A stretch of 64,000 nt of DNA from Mameliella sp. CS4 (GTDB taxonomy: Bacteria > Pseudomonadota > Alphaproteobacteria > Rhodobacterales > Rhodobacteraceae). The position numbers and the translations under genes were made by a program. The notes under the pieces were generated by a model. That model searched no databases. It worked only from the letters and a program-made list of their open reading frames with translations, and was not told the DNA's origin. The stretch covers positions 62,001-126,000 of the forward strand of contig NZ_JAHXRQ010000014.1 of assembly GCF_019392335.1 (NCBI RefSeq), in the 5' to 3' direction. Numbering within the stretch: the stretch's first letter is position 1; the number at the start of each line of letters is the position of its first letter. Positions 30,386 to 39,600 of this stretch are shown here, one piece after another.

Positions 30386-31462
30386 TCACTCCAGCCCGGC
30401 GCCCCGTCGGAAATGGCTTTGCATGCGATCCATGACGTCGACACCCATCTGCATCAGCAGGTCGAGGATATCGAGCGGCACCCAGTTTTCGCGAATCAGT
30501 CCCTGGTGGTGCAGGTAGAAATCCATCACCCGCATCATCACCGGCCGCCCCGTGGCCGCGAGCCCCAGGAAGTCCGGGCCGTCGTGCGTGGCGAAGACGC
30601 TGGGCCAGCCGCCAGTCACCGAGTAGGGGCCGTCGCCCACGCGGATATAGTGGCCGCCCTTGTGCTGTGCCTTCAGTTCGGCGATCTCATCCCATTGTCC
30701 GCCGCCCTTGCGCCCGGGAAAGGCGCGGCGGAAAGGCAGCTGGTGATAGTCGACAAAGCCCTGCAGGCCGCGTGTCGTCCCGATGCCGGACGGCCCGTAC
30801 CACATCATCCTGGGGTGCCAGTGCTCTTTCTGCGGCATGGTCAGAAGTCCCTCGCGGCCATGCTCTCCGAAATCGTCATAGGCGGCCAAAGTGCCATGCA
30901 TGGCCAGCGTTTGCGCAATACTGGCCGCACCTTGCCCCGGGTCCTGCGGGGTAAAGACCAATCCGTCGCCGCTGATTGGTCCGGGCCACATGCTTTCCGT
31001 TCCCAGGCTGGGGGCCAGCGGCCAGAAGCCGGCCTGCCGGATCACGTCCAGTACATCCCACAGGCAGTTGGTCTGAACGATCTTGCCGTCCCGGATTTCG
31101 TGCACCTCGCCGTAGCGCAGGTAGATGGGGCGGCCGGTTGCGGGAATGGTCAGCCAGTCCTGCCGGAAGGTGCCGCAATAGTGGCCCATCATGGCGACAT
31201 AGGTGCGGCCCTCGTACGTTCCGCCCATGACGATCAGGTCGCGCCGTTCAAGGTCGGGCAGGGCGGTCATCAGGGGCCGCCAGAGCGAATCGGCAAGGAA
31301 GTCCAGCCCCGCGCCCTCGTTCATCGGGTGCGCGGCGCGGACCTCGACCTCCGGGTGATAAAGCGCGGCGATCCGGGCGCCCAGATCCTCCTCTCCACCT
31401 TCGCAAAGTGCGGACAGGTCCTTGTGCAGATTGATTTTCAACGCGGTGATGTCAGTGGTCAT
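30386..31462 (-). CDS. Two-domain NTF2/SnoaL-like (ester cyclase-type) protein (paralogue A)
   Basis: 358 residues from ATG 31462, chosen over ATG 31483 because AAAGGAG sits 7 nt before it. Domain 1 (about 5-150) is a typical SnoaL/ester-cyclase fold with EVEVRAAHPMNEG, YCGTFRQDWLTIPATGRPI, RYGEVHEIRDGKIVQTN and VLDVIRQAGFWPLAP. Domain 2 (about 190-340), with HWHPRMMWYGPSGIG, LQGFVDYHQLPFRRAFPG and FLGLAATGRPV, resembles the single-domain protein at 36007. It is first in a minus-strand pair and divergent from the ABC transporter, with operator site 2 between. It could be a cyclase, dehydratase or isomerase in the cluster's unknown pathway. Confidence 0.82.
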   Translation of the reverse strand: MTTDITALKINLHKDLSALCEGGEEDLGARIAALYHPEVEVRAAHPMNEGAGLDFLADSLWRPLMTALPDLERRDLIVMGGTYEGRTYVAMMGHYCGTFRQDWLTIPATGRPIYLRYGEVHEIRDGKIVQTNCLWDVLDVIRQAGFWPLAPSLGTESMWPGPISGDGLVFTPQDPGQGAASIAQTLAMHGTLAAYDDFGEHGREGLLTMPQKEHWHPRMMWYGPSGIGTTRGLQGFVDYHQLPFRRAFPGRKGGGQWDEIAELKAQHKGGHYIRVGDGPYSVTGGWPSVFATHDGPDFLGLAATGRPVMMRVMDFYLHHQGLIRENWVPLDILDLLMQMGVDVMDRMQSHFRRGAGLE

Positions 31463-31503
31463 CCTGGTCTCCTTTGCGGGCATTCTGGTGTTCTCAGGAA
31501 TTT

Positions 31504-31518
31504 ATTGCAATCGTATTC
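31504..31518 (+). promoter_or_regulatory. Probable LacI-family operator, site 2, in a bidirectional promoter
   Basis: ATTGCAATCGTATTC between the divergent NTF2-like gene and ABC transporter operon. TTGCAA (31505-31510) is self-complementary and could act as -35 in both directions: N17 then TACGGT (31528-31533) on plus, and N17 then CAGAAT (31487-31482) on minus. The central CG fits a LacI-family operator. Confidence 0.68.
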
Positions 31519-31681
31519 AGTGATTGCTACGGTAAAGGTGTTCCGGGCCCGGGTCCGGGGCGACGCAAGGCAAAGAAACATGACAAGCGCGCCACCCCGG
31601 ACGGCAATGGGGCTGGGGTGTAAATCGGGAGGCCGTCCGGGTGGCCGGAGGGTGCGCACTGTTCCAACAGGAGAGATCGGA

Positions 31682-32920
31682 ATGAAGTTCAATGTTAGGG
31701 CAACGGTCGCCGCGGGTGCGTTGATTGCATCGGCGGGTGTCGCCTGGGCCGACTGCGGCATCGAGAGCGGGTCTGTCCGCATTCTGTCGAATGACTTCGA
31801 CGCATTGCACGCGGTGGCCGACTGGGCCGCGAAATGTGCCAGCGACAAGGTTGAGGTCACGAAGAACCACACCGAGGAACACAAGAACATCCAGGTGCCC
31901 GCGCTGACGACCGACCCTGCCAGCTATACCGTTGCCGTCGTCGCCACCAACTCCATCGTGCCGCTGCTCAGCGACGGTCTGATCCGACCGCTGGACGAAT
32001 ACGTCGAGAAATGGGGCGGCCAGCTGCAGGACAGCCAGAAGATCGTCGTCGACGGCAAGATCATGGCGATCGCCTTCATGGCCAACGCCCAGCACATGTT
32101 CTACCGCGAAGACCTGCTGAAAGAGCACGGCATCCCCGTGCCCACCAGCTACGCCGAGATGTTCGCCGCTGCCGAAAAACTGCGCGAGGCGGGCGTGATG
32201 CAGACACCGATTTCGTCCAACTACATGCCCGGCTGGAACATCGCGGCGGAGTTCGTGAACACCTATCTTGCCACCGGCAACGACTTCTTCAAGCCCGGCA
32301 GCGCCGAACTGGCGATCGACAACGAGGACGGACTTCTGGTTCTCAACAACATGAAGAAGATGCTGGACTACATGAGCCAGGACTGGGCCACCTTCGACAG
32401 CAACACGCAAAAGCCGATCTGGGAAGCGGGTGAAGCGGCTCTGTCGATCTCGTGGGGGTCGCGCGCGGGCGCCTATATCGCCGATGACAACCCCGCGCCG
32501 GAAATCGCCGCCAATACGGCCTTTGCCGCGGCACCCACGATCGGGGACTACACCATTCCCTCGGCGGCTCTGTGGTGGGATGGGTTTACCATCGCCAAGA
32601 ATATCTCGGACGAGGATGCCGAGGCGTCTTTCCGCGCGATGATGAACGGTCTGTCGCAGGATATGCTGGCGGCCAACATGGACGCGGCGGTCTGGCTGAT
32701 CGACGGCTATGAGCCGACCCCCGCCGCCAACGGGGTGATCGCCGACCTGCAGGCCGGCGCGCGGCCCTATCCGATGCTGCCCTACATGGGCCTGTTGCAC
32801 ACTGCGCTGGGGGATAACCTGGCCGAGTTCCTGCAGGGCAAGGAAAGCGCGGAACAGGCGCTGGCGGATGTGACCGCTGCCTATACCACCGCCGCCACCG
32901 AAGCCGGCTTTCTGGACTAG
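31682..32920 (+). CDS. ABC transporter substrate-binding protein, family 1 (sugar type)
   Basis: 412 residues from ATG 31682 with GGAGAG upstream. Signal peptide KFNVRATVAAGALIASAGVA with cleavage after AWA, then a family-1 binding fold: VAVVATNSIVPLLSDGLIRP, MAIAFMANAQHMFYREDLLK and AALSISWGSRAGAY. It delivers a carbohydrate-like or polyol-like compound to the permeases that follow. A GC hairpin lies between it and the first permease. Its frame is open far upstream, but the leader and RBS fix the start here. The ligand is unknown; the enzymes that follow suggest a hydroxylated compound. Confidence 0.92.
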   Translation: MKFNVRATVAAGALIASAGVAWADCGIESGSVRILSNDFDALHAVADWAAKCASDKVEVTKNHTEEHKNIQVPALTTDPASYTVAVVATNSIVPLLSDGLIRPLDEYVEKWGGQLQDSQKIVVDGKIMAIAFMANAQHMFYREDLLKEHGIPVPTSYAEMFAAAEKLREAGVMQTPISSNYMPGWNIAAEFVNTYLATGNDFFKPGSAELAIDNEDGLLVLNNMKKMLDYMSQDWATFDSNTQKPIWEAGEAALSISWGSRAGAYIADDNPAPEIAANTAFAAAPTIGDYTIPSAALWWDGFTIAKNISDEDAEASFRAMMNGLSQDMLAANMDAAVWLIDGYEPTPAANGVIADLQAGARPYPMLPYMGLLHTALGDNLAEFLQGKESAEQALADVTAAYTTAATEAGFLD

Positions 32921-32933
32921 GGACGCTCCGGCC

Positions 32934-32955
32934 GGGGTCGCCGCTGGGCGGCCCC
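32934..32955 (+). terminator. Intercistronic hairpin after the family-1 binding-protein gene
   Basis: GGGGTCGCC-GCTG-GGCGGCCCC, a 9-bp stem with one T-G pair, lies 14 bp after the binding-protein stop and has no T-tract. It occupies the same place relative to its transporter genes as the hairpin at 2089-2116. Confidence 0.6.
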
Positions 32956-33018
32956 ACTCACCCCAATCAGCGGAACGGATGACCTCGTGCCCCTGTCGGG
33001 CGCGACAAGGGGGAAGTC

Positions 33019-34047
33019 ATGCCTCACAAGACGTTCATGGCCTTTATCTGGCCATCACTCCTGGCGATGGTTCTGTTCATCGCCCTGCCGATCCTCTCGG
33101 TGGGCTACCAGTCGCTTTTCATCGAGCACAAGCAGATCCTAATCGAGGCCGAAACCTGCGGGCCGTTCGGCTGCAACAAGGAGGTCGCGGTCGATGTCGA
33201 GGCGATGGCCGAACTGCGGGCCGAACAGCCCGCAGGTCGGTTCAACGGGTTGGGGACCTATACCAACGCCAGCCATCTGGCCTTTGACGAGATCGGCGAA
33301 ATCTTTGCCACAAGCGAGAATTTCGGCCAGATCCGCACCCGGATCATGAACCTGCCCTTCTACAAGGCGCTGATCTTTACCCTGGCCTATACCTTTATCG
33401 TGACGCCGCTGGTGATCATCCTCGGCTTCATCATCGCGGTGGTGGTCAATTCCATCCCGAAAATGCTCAAAGGGCCGGTGATCTTCTTCTCGCTGCTGCC
33501 GATGCTCGTGACGCCGCTGGTGGGATCGCTGGTGCTGTTCTGGATGATCGACAGCCGGGGCATCATCGGGGCTGGGTTGCAGGCGCTCTTTGGCGATCCG
33601 ACCCTGTCGCTCAAGGCGTCGCCGACGCTGACCTGGGTCACGCTTTTCGTCTACGGTGTCTGGCACTCCGCGCCCTTTGCCTTTGTCGTCTTCTACGCGG
33701 GCTTGCAGACAGTGCCCAAGGACACGCTGGAATCGGCGATGGTGGACGGGGCCAGCCGGTGGGAGCGGGTGCGTTTCGTGACCATACCCTACCTGATGCC
33801 GCTGGCGACCTTCATCGCGCTGATGCAGCTGATGGACAACTTCCGCATCTTCGAGCCGATCATCGGTTTCTCGGCCGCGGCCAGTGCTACCTCGCTCAGC
33901 TACCTGATCTACAACGATCTTCGCGCTGCTGAATCGCCGCTCTTCGGCTCTGCCGCGGCGACCTCGATGCTGACCATCGTCGGCGTCATCATCCTGCTGT
34001 TGCCGGTGCTGCGCCGCAACTGGCGCGAATTCAACCGCAAGACCTGA
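33019..34047 (+). CDS. ABC transporter permease (MalF/UgpA type)
   Basis: 342 residues. The N-terminal span MAFIWPSLLAMVLFIALPIL is followed by a periplasmic loop of roughly 80-100 residues. Further spans start near ALIFTLAYTFIVTPLVII, and the coupling loop is ESAMVDGASRWERVRFVTIP. RBS GGGGGAAG. It is one half of the channel of the cluster's ABC importer. The periplasmic loop carries two cysteines (ETCGPFGCNKE), perhaps a disulfide. 13 bp separate it from the second permease. Confidence 0.92.
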   Translation: MPHKTFMAFIWPSLLAMVLFIALPILSVGYQSLFIEHKQILIEAETCGPFGCNKEVAVDVEAMAELRAEQPAGRFNGLGTYTNASHLAFDEIGEIFATSENFGQIRTRIMNLPFYKALIFTLAYTFIVTPLVIILGFIIAVVVNSIPKMLKGPVIFFSLLPMLVTPLVGSLVLFWMIDSRGIIGAGLQALFGDPTLSLKASPTLTWVTLFVYGVWHSAPFAFVVFYAGLQTVPKDTLESAMVDGASRWERVRFVTIPYLMPLATFIALMQLMDNFRIFEPIIGFSAAASATSLSYLIYNDLRAAESPLFGSAAATSMLTIVGVIILLLPVLRRNWREFNRKT

Positions 34048-34060
34048 GGGAGGGCCGGTC

Positions 34061-34942
34061 ATGTCCGATCTTGCCAACAAGAAACCGCCATCGCTGGTGG
34101 CCCTGTCGACGCTCTTTGTTCTGTTCTGGCTGGTTGTTGCTGCATTTCCCTTTCTCTGGACGATGTGGGGCTCCTTCAAGGTCGAGGGCGACTTCTTTTC
34201 CCGCGCCGACTGGATGAACGCGATCACCGGCCCGGTGACGGAACGCCAGCATGGCGGACCCTTTACGTTGGACGGCTATCGCGGCGCCTGGGTCGAGCAG
34301 GAATTCTGGCGCGCGGTGGTCAACACCGGCATCGTCGTCTTCTTCACCGTGGTGATCTCGCTGACACTGGGCACACTGGGCGGCTACGCGCTGGCGCGGT
34401 CGGGGTTCAAGTATACCTTCTGGCTGCTGATGGCGGCGCTGGTGTTCCGGGCGATGCCGCATGTGACACTGGTCTCGGGCTACCTGCTGCCCTTCTTCCA
34501 GATGAACATCTGGGGTTACCTGCCCACGACAATCATTGTGCTGGTGGCGATCAATCAGCCCTTCACCCTCTGGATGCTGCACAGCTTCTTCCTGTCGATC
34601 CCCAAGGATCTGGACGAGGCGGCGATGGTCGATGGCTGCACGCGGTTCCAGGCCTTTCGCCTGGCGATCATCCCGGTGATGTGGCCGGGCGTGGTGACGA
34701 CGGGGCTGTTCAGCTTCCTGCTCGCCTACAACGATTTCACCGTCACCTCGATGCTGCTCACGCAGGAAAACGCGACGATGATCCCCAAGATCAACTCCTT
34801 CCTCGGCTCGACCCAGGAAGAGGGCAAGGTGATGTATGCCGTCGCCGCCGTCGTCTCGGCCATCGTGCCGCTCTTCGTGCTCATCCTGTTCTTCCAACGT
34901 CAAATCGTGAGCGGCCTGACCGCTGGCGCCGTCAAGGGATAA
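34061..34942 (+). CDS. ABC transporter permease (MalG/UgpE type)
   Basis: 293 residues. First span ALSTLFVLFWLVVAAFPFLW, further spans around FWLLMAALVFRAMPHVTLVS and VAAVVSAIVPLFVLILFF, and the coupling loop DEAAMVDGCTRFQAFRLAII. It is the second channel half of the family-1 importer. It sits 12 bp before the ATPase gene, all on one message. Family assignment is secure; substrate unknown. Confidence 0.92.
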   Translation: MSDLANKKPPSLVALSTLFVLFWLVVAAFPFLWTMWGSFKVEGDFFSRADWMNAITGPVTERQHGGPFTLDGYRGAWVEQEFWRAVVNTGIVVFFTVVISLTLGTLGGYALARSGFKYTFWLLMAALVFRAMPHVTLVSGYLLPFFQMNIWGYLPTTIIVLVAINQPFTLWMLHSFFLSIPKDLDEAAMVDGCTRFQAFRLAIIPVMWPGVVTTGLFSFLLAYNDFTVTSMLLTQENATMIPKINSFLGSTQEEGKVMYAVAAVVSAIVPLFVLILFFQRQIVSGLTAGAVKG

Positions 34943-34954
34943 GGGGCTTTCACA

Positions 34955-36004
34955 ATGGCCAGACTGCAACTCAAGAACGTGAACAAGCGCTGGGGCTCCT
35001 TCGTCGGCGTGGACAATTTCGACCTCGACATCGCGGACCAGGAATTCCTTGTCCTGCTGGGGCCCTCGGGCTGTGGCAAGTCCACAACCATGCGGATGAT
35101 TGCCGGGCTGGAGGATGTGACCGACGGCGAGATCTGGCTGGGCGACCGGGTGGTGAACAAGCTTGAACCCAAGGACCGGGATATCTCGATGGTGTTCCAG
35201 TCCTACGGGCTGTATCCGAACCTCAGCGTCTATGAAAACATCCGCTTCCCGCTACGGGTGCGCAAGGTGCCCAAGGACCAGCATCACGAGATGGTCATGA
35301 AGGCCGTCGAGATGGTCGAATTGCAGGATTTCATGCATCGCCGTCCGGCCGAACTGTCCGGCGGTCAGCGCCAGCGCGTCGCCCTGGGCCGCGCAATCGT
35401 GCGCAAGCCCACGGTCTTCCTGATGGATGAGCCGCTGTCGAACCTCGACGCCAAGCTGCGGGTCAGCACGCGGGCGCAGATCAAGAACCTGCAATCCAAG
35501 CTCAAGACGACAACCGTCTACGTCACCCATGATCAGATCGAGGCCATGACCCTGGCCGACCGCGTGGTCGTCATGAACAAGGGCAAGATCCAGCAGGTCG
35601 GGACACCGACCGACATCTACGACAACCCGGCCAACACCTTCGTCGCCAGCTTCATCGGCTCGCCAGCCATGAACCTTGTCGAGGGCAAGCTGGAAGGCGG
35701 CGTCTTTCAGGGCGACGGCATACGGGTCGAGGGTCTGCCAACCGGACCCTCGGGCAACATCACCCTTGGGTTCCGGGCGGAGGATGCCGAGATCGTCGAT
35801 GGCCCGGGCGAGATTTCCGCGCCGATGTACTCCATCGAACTGCTGGGTGAGGCCTCTATGATCACCTGGCGGCTGGGCGGGGCGCTGGTCTCGATCAAGA
35901 CCAACAAGGAGTACCGGGCCGAGATCGGCGACACGGTGAACGCGCGCATTCCCGCCGCGATCTGCCACCTTTTCGACACCGCAAGCGGAGAAAGGATCGC
36001 ATAG
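34955..36004 (+). CDS. ABC transporter ATPase (UgpC/MalK type)
   Basis: 349 residues. Walker A GPSGCGKST, Q-loop VFQSYGLYPNLSVYENI, signature LSGGQRQRVALGRAI, Walker B FLMDEPLSNLD and the H-loop VTHDQIEAMT are all canonical; a C-terminal TOBE-like part begins after SFIGSPAMN. It energises the cluster's sugar-type importer. The next gene, an NTF2-like protein, begins 3 bp after its stop, which links uptake directly to the catabolic genes. Confidence 0.93.
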   Translation: MARLQLKNVNKRWGSFVGVDNFDLDIADQEFLVLLGPSGCGKSTTMRMIAGLEDVTDGEIWLGDRVVNKLEPKDRDISMVFQSYGLYPNLSVYENIRFPLRVRKVPKDQHHEMVMKAVEMVELQDFMHRRPAELSGGQRQRVALGRAIVRKPTVFLMDEPLSNLDAKLRVSTRAQIKNLQSKLKTTTVYVTHDQIEAMTLADRVVVMNKGKIQQVGTPTDIYDNPANTFVASFIGSPAMNLVEGKLEGGVFQGDGIRVEGLPTGPSGNITLGFRAEDAEIVDGPGEISAPMYSIELLGEASMITWRLGGALVSIKTNKEYRAEIGDTVNARIPAAICHLFDTASGERIA

Positions 36005-36006
36005 CA

Positions 36007-36504
36007 ATGACCCCAGAGGAGCAGGCCGAGGCGACCCGCCAGGTCATCATCCGCATGGAAGAGGCGCTGGGCGCCAATTCCAACGACATGGGCCAGCATT
36101 TCCACGAGGATTTCCGCTGGATGGGCAACCGGGGCTGCGGCACGAAACCGGGGCTCGACGCCTTTCGCCGCAATTGGCAATTGCCGCTGCGCGCCGCCTT
36201 TACCGAGCGGGACTACAAGACCGAGAAATTCATCTGCGAAGGCGAATGGGCGTCGTGTTTTGGCCATATCGAGGCCACCCATTCCGGCACCTTCATGGGC
36301 ATCGGACCCACCGGCAAGCGGGTGACGATCCCCTACATGGATTTCTGGAAAGTGACCGAGGGGCGCATCGCCGACAACTGGGTGTCGGTCGATTTCGCCT
36401 CTGTCCTGGCCCAGTTGGGCCGGGATGTATTCGATGGGCAGGGCTGGGAGCATTTCGACGACGGCACGCTCACGCCGCCCAGTGCAGAGAAGGAAGCGAC
36501 ATGA
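36007..36504 (+). CDS. Single-domain NTF2/SnoaL-like protein (paralogue C)
   Basis: 165 residues, one NTF2-like domain: FHEDFRWMGNRGCGTKPG, LDAFRRNWQLPLRAAF, THSGTFMGIGPTGKRVTIP and MDFWKVTEGRIADNWVSVD. It resembles the second domain of paralogue A (30386-31462). The fold forms a cone-shaped pocket used for acid-base chemistry in SnoaL cyclases, steroid isomerase and scytalone dehydratase, but the residues seen do not settle an activity. It lies between the transporter and dehydrogenase genes, and its stop overlaps the next start by ATGA. Confidence 0.82.
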   Translation: MTPEEQAEATRQVIIRMEEALGANSNDMGQHFHEDFRWMGNRGCGTKPGLDAFRRNWQLPLRAAFTERDYKTEKFICEGEWASCFGHIEATHSGTFMGIGPTGKRVTIPYMDFWKVTEGRIADNWVSVDFASVLAQLGRDVFDGQGWEHFDDGTLTPPSAEKEAT

Positions 36505-37832
36505 CCATCACCTATCTCAAGCGCGGCAAACCAGAGGCCGACCGCGCCGAAGATGACGCAAAGACGGCTGCCGTGGTGGCCTCTACGCTCAAGGATATCG
36601 AGACGCGTGGTGACGCCGCGGTGCGCGAATTGGCGGTCAAGTTCGACAAGTATGACCGTGAGAGCTATCGCCTGACGCAAGGTGAGATCGAGGCGATCAT
36701 CGCCAAGGTCAGCCCGCAGGACCTGGAAGACATCAAGTTCGCGCAGGAGCAGGTTCGGAATTTTGCGCAGGCACAGCGCGACTCGATGCTGGACATCGAG
36801 GTCGAGACGTTGCCCGGCGTGATCCTTGGTCACAAGAACATCCCGGTGCAATCGGTGGGCTGCTACGTCCCGGGCGGCAAGTTCCCGATGGTCGCCTCGG
36901 CGCATATGTCCGTGGCGACGGCCAAGGTGGCGGGTGTGCCGCGCATCGTTGCCTGTACGCCGCCCTTCAACGGAGAACCCAACCCCGGCGTGATCGCCGC
37001 GATGCATCTGGGCGGCGCGGATGAGATCTATGTGCTGGGCGGCATCCAGGCGGTGGGCGCGATGGCGCTGGGCACCGAGAGCATCGCGCCGGTGCATCTG
37101 TTGGTCGGTCCGGGCAATGCCTTTGTCGCCGAGGCCAAGCGCCAGCTTTTTGGCCGCGTCGGCATCGACCTTTTCGCTGGCCCGACAGAAACTATGGTGA
37201 TCGCGGATGAAACCGCCGCCGATGCCGAGCTTTGCGCCACCGATCTGCTGGGGCAGGCGGAACATGGCTACAACAGCCCCTGTGTTCTGCTGACCAATTC
37301 CGAGAGGCTGGCCAAGGCAACACTGTCCGAGATCGACCGCCTGCTGGGGATCCTGCCCACCGCTGAGACCGCGAAGGTCAGCTGGCAGGATTATGGCGAG
37401 GTCATCGTCTGCGACACCTATGACGAGATGCTGCAAATGGCGGACGAGATCGCCAGCGAACATGTGCAGGTGATGACCGACCGCGACGACTGGTTCCTCG
37501 AACACATGACCTGCTACGGCGCGCTTTTCCTTGGGCCACGCACCAATGTGGCCAATGGCGACAAGGTGATCGGCACCAACCACACCCTGCCGACCAAGAA
37601 GGCGGGGCGCTACACCGGCGGGCTCTGGGTGGGCAAGTATCTGAAGACCCACAGCTATCAGAAGATCCTGACCGATGAGGCCGCAGCCCGGATCGGCGCC
37701 TATGGTTCGCGGCTCTGCCTGCTTGAGGGCTTTGTCGGCCATGCGGAACAATGCAACGTCCGGGTCCGCCGCTATGGTGGGGTAAACGTGCCTTACGGCG
37801 CGCCTGCGCAAATCGTGGAGGCGGCGGAATGA
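36501..37832 (+). CDS. Histidinol dehydrogenase-family NAD-dependent alcohol dehydrogenase (HDH-1)
   Basis: 443 residues from the ATG in the ATGA overlap. HisD-fold motifs: VGCYVPGGKFPM, LVGPGNAFVAEAKRQLFG, AGPTETMVIADE, the zinc/catalytic GQAEHGYNSP, SEHVQVM, TNHTLPTKKAGRYTGGLW and C-terminal EGFVGHAEQCNVR. Key Glu-His and zinc-ligand positions look retained. The context is catabolic, so it is not histidine biosynthesis. The closest known type is the sulfopropanediol dehydrogenase (HpsN) group, which oxidises an alcohol to an acid in two NAD-dependent steps. No sulfonate genes are nearby, so the substrate is probably another polyol. Confidence 0.86.
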   Translation: MTITYLKRGKPEADRAEDDAKTAAVVASTLKDIETRGDAAVRELAVKFDKYDRESYRLTQGEIEAIIAKVSPQDLEDIKFAQEQVRNFAQAQRDSMLDIEVETLPGVILGHKNIPVQSVGCYVPGGKFPMVASAHMSVATAKVAGVPRIVACTPPFNGEPNPGVIAAMHLGGADEIYVLGGIQAVGAMALGTESIAPVHLLVGPGNAFVAEAKRQLFGRVGIDLFAGPTETMVIADETAADAELCATDLLGQAEHGYNSPCVLLTNSERLAKATLSEIDRLLGILPTAETAKVSWQDYGEVIVCDTYDEMLQMADEIASEHVQVMTDRDDWFLEHMTCYGALFLGPRTNVANGDKVIGTNHTLPTKKAGRYTGGLWVGKYLKTHSYQKILTDEAAARIGAYGSRLCLLEGFVGHAEQCNVRVRRYGGVNVPYGAPAQIVEAAE

Positions 37833-38584
37833 GCCTGCCGCGCACACCGTCGTTGCGCCTCGACGGCAAGCGTGCGCTGGTCACCGGTGCCTCTTCGGGC
37901 ATTGGTCAGGCCTGTGCCGTGGCGCTGGCCGAGGCGGGCGCGCATGTCATCTGCGCGGCGCGCGGGGCAGACCGCCTGAACGAGACCGTGGCGGAAATGC
38001 GGGCCGAGGGCTGGAGCGCCGAGGCGTTGCCGCTGGACATCGCCGACCTCTATGCGATGCAGGCCGCGCTGGCGGATCAACGGTTGGACGTGGTGGTCAA
38101 TTCCGCCGGTCTCGCCCGCCACAGCCCGGCGCTGGAGACCACGCCCGAGGACTACGACGCGGTCATGGGCGTCAACCTGCGCGCGGCCTACTTCCTGTCG
38201 GTAGCGGCGGCGAAAGCCATGCCCGAGGGCGGCGGCTCGATCATTCATATCAGCAGCCAGATGGGCCATGTCGGCGGTATCGACCGCGCGGTCTATTGTG
38301 CGTCGAAACACGGGCTCGAAGGCATGATCAAGGCGATGGCCATCGAATGGGGCAAACGCCGCATCCGCATCAATTCGATCTGTCCGACCTTCATCCGCAC
38401 GCCTTTGACCGAAGGCACCTTCGACAACCCCGAGCGCGTCGCCTGGATCCAGGAAAAGATCAAGCTGGGCCGGGTGGGCGAGGTCGAGGACATCATGGGG
38501 GCGGTGCTTTATCTGGCTTCTGACGCCTCGGCTCTGGTAACCGGCACCTCTATGTTGATCGACGGGGGCTGGACGGCGGACTGA
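37829..38584 (+). CDS. Short-chain dehydrogenase/reductase (SDR)
   Basis: 251 residues, classical SDR. Cofactor motif VTGASSGIG (about residues 18-26), NSAGLARHSP, catalytic serine in HISSQMGHVG, and YCASKHG with the Tyr and Lys of the active site. The acidic-residue pattern after the second strand is not clear enough to choose NAD or NADP. The start is in the ATGA overlap with HDH-1; the stop overlaps the LacI start by one base. It probably interconverts a hydroxyl and keto group in the same pathway as HDH-1. Confidence 0.92.
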   Translation: MSLPRTPSLRLDGKRALVTGASSGIGQACAVALAEAGAHVICAARGADRLNETVAEMRAEGWSAEALPLDIADLYAMQAALADQRLDVVVNSAGLARHSPALETTPEDYDAVMGVNLRAAYFLSVAAAKAMPEGGGSIIHISSQMGHVGGIDRAVYCASKHGLEGMIKAMAIEWGKRRIRINSICPTFIRTPLTEGTFDNPERVAWIQEKIKLGRVGEVEDIMGAVLYLASDASALVTGTSMLIDGGWTAD

Positions 38585-39600
38585 TGACAAATGAACGGGT
38601 GACATCGATACAGGTGGCGCGCCGCGCCGGGGTAAGCCAGTCGGCGGTGAGCCGGGTCTTTACCCCCGGCGCCAGCGTGTCCAAGGCGACGCGGGAAAAG
38701 GTGCTCAAGGCCGCCGAGGAACTGGGCTATCGGCCCAATGTTCTGGCCCGCGCGATGATCACCGGCCGGTCGCGCATTATCGGCCTGGTCGTCGCCTACC
38801 TCGAAAACCAGTTTTACCCGGAAGTGGTCGAACGCCTGTCCGTGGCGCTGCAGAATGAGGGCTATCATGTGCTGGTCTTCATGTCCTCGCCCACGGTGGG
38901 CGACGTGCAGGATGTGATGCGTGAAATCCTGGATTACCAGGTGGATGGCATCGTTCTTGCGTCTGTCTCGATGTCCTCGGTGCTGGCGCGCCGTTGCCAC
39001 GATCACGGCATTCCCGTGGTCCTGTTCAACCGCGAACAGGACGACCCTGGCATGTCTTCCGTGACCACGAACAACTACCTCGGCGGACGCGAGATCGCCG
39101 CGCATTTCGCCGCCGACGGGCACCGGAAAATCGGTTACATCGCCGGGCTCGAAGAGGCCTCGACCCAGCGTGACCGCGAGGCGGGGTTTCGCGACGGGCT
39201 GGAAGAGGCGGGGCTTCCATTGGTCGCGCGCGAACTGGGCAACTTCGAATATGCCCGCACCCGTGCCGCCGCGCTGGAGATGTTCGCGGGGCGCGACTAC
39301 CCCGACGCCGTCTTTGTCTGCAACGATCATATGGCCTTTGCCGTGATGGACGCGATCCGGTCCAAGCTGGGTTTGCGTGTGCCCGATGACGTGGCGGTGG
39401 CGGGCTTTGACGATGTGCCGATCGCTGCCTGGCCTGCCTATGACCTGACCAGCTATCGCCAGCCGATCAACCGCCTCGTCGCCCATACGGTCGACATCCT
39501 CCTGCGTCGGATCGCCGACCGCGAGGCCCCGCCCGAGCGCATCATGATCGACGGCGAGCTCAAACGGCGCGGCTCTACACGCAACATCGGAGAGACCTGA
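38584..39600 (+). CDS. LacI family transcriptional regulator
   Basis: 338 residues. The N-terminal LacI HTH reads VTSIQVARRAGVSQSAVSRV followed by the hinge-helix region GYRPNVLARAM; the periplasmic-binding-protein-like effector domain covers about 60-330 (ADGHRKIGYIAGLEE, VAVAGFDDVPIAAWPAYDLT). It lies inside the operon it probably controls. Three 15-bp sites with a central CG at 30364, 31504 and 48459 are its best candidate operators, giving autoregulation through the ABC transporter promoter. The effector is unknown. Confidence 0.93.
   Translation: MTNERVTSIQVARRAGVSQSAVSRVFTPGASVSKATREKVLKAAEELGYRPNVLARAMITGRSRIIGLVVAYLENQFYPEVVERLSVALQNEGYHVLVFMSSPTVGDVQDVMREILDYQVDGIVLASVSMSSVLARRCHDHGIPVVLFNREQDDPGMSSVTTNNYLGGREIAAHFAADGHRKIGYIAGLEEASTQRDREAGFRDGLEEAGLPLVARELGNFEYARTRAAALEMFAGRDYPDAVFVCNDHMAFAVMDAIRSKLGLRVPDDVAVAGFDDVPIAAWPAYDLTSYRQPINRLVAHTVDILLRRIADREAPPERIMIDGELKRRGSTRNIGET

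Noticed and set aside
31504..31518. The TTGCAA similarity among the three sites being only a shared -35 box
   Set aside because: Conservation extends over the adjacent (A/T)CGTAT and flanking bases, beyond a promoter element, and occurs only at this cluster's promoters within the window.
36501..37832. Calling HDH-1 hisD (histidine biosynthesis) or hpsN (sulfopropanediol dehydrogenase)
   Set aside because: No his or sulfonate genes are nearby; the neighbours are an ABC importer, NTF2-like proteins and an SDR. Only the HDH family can be supported.
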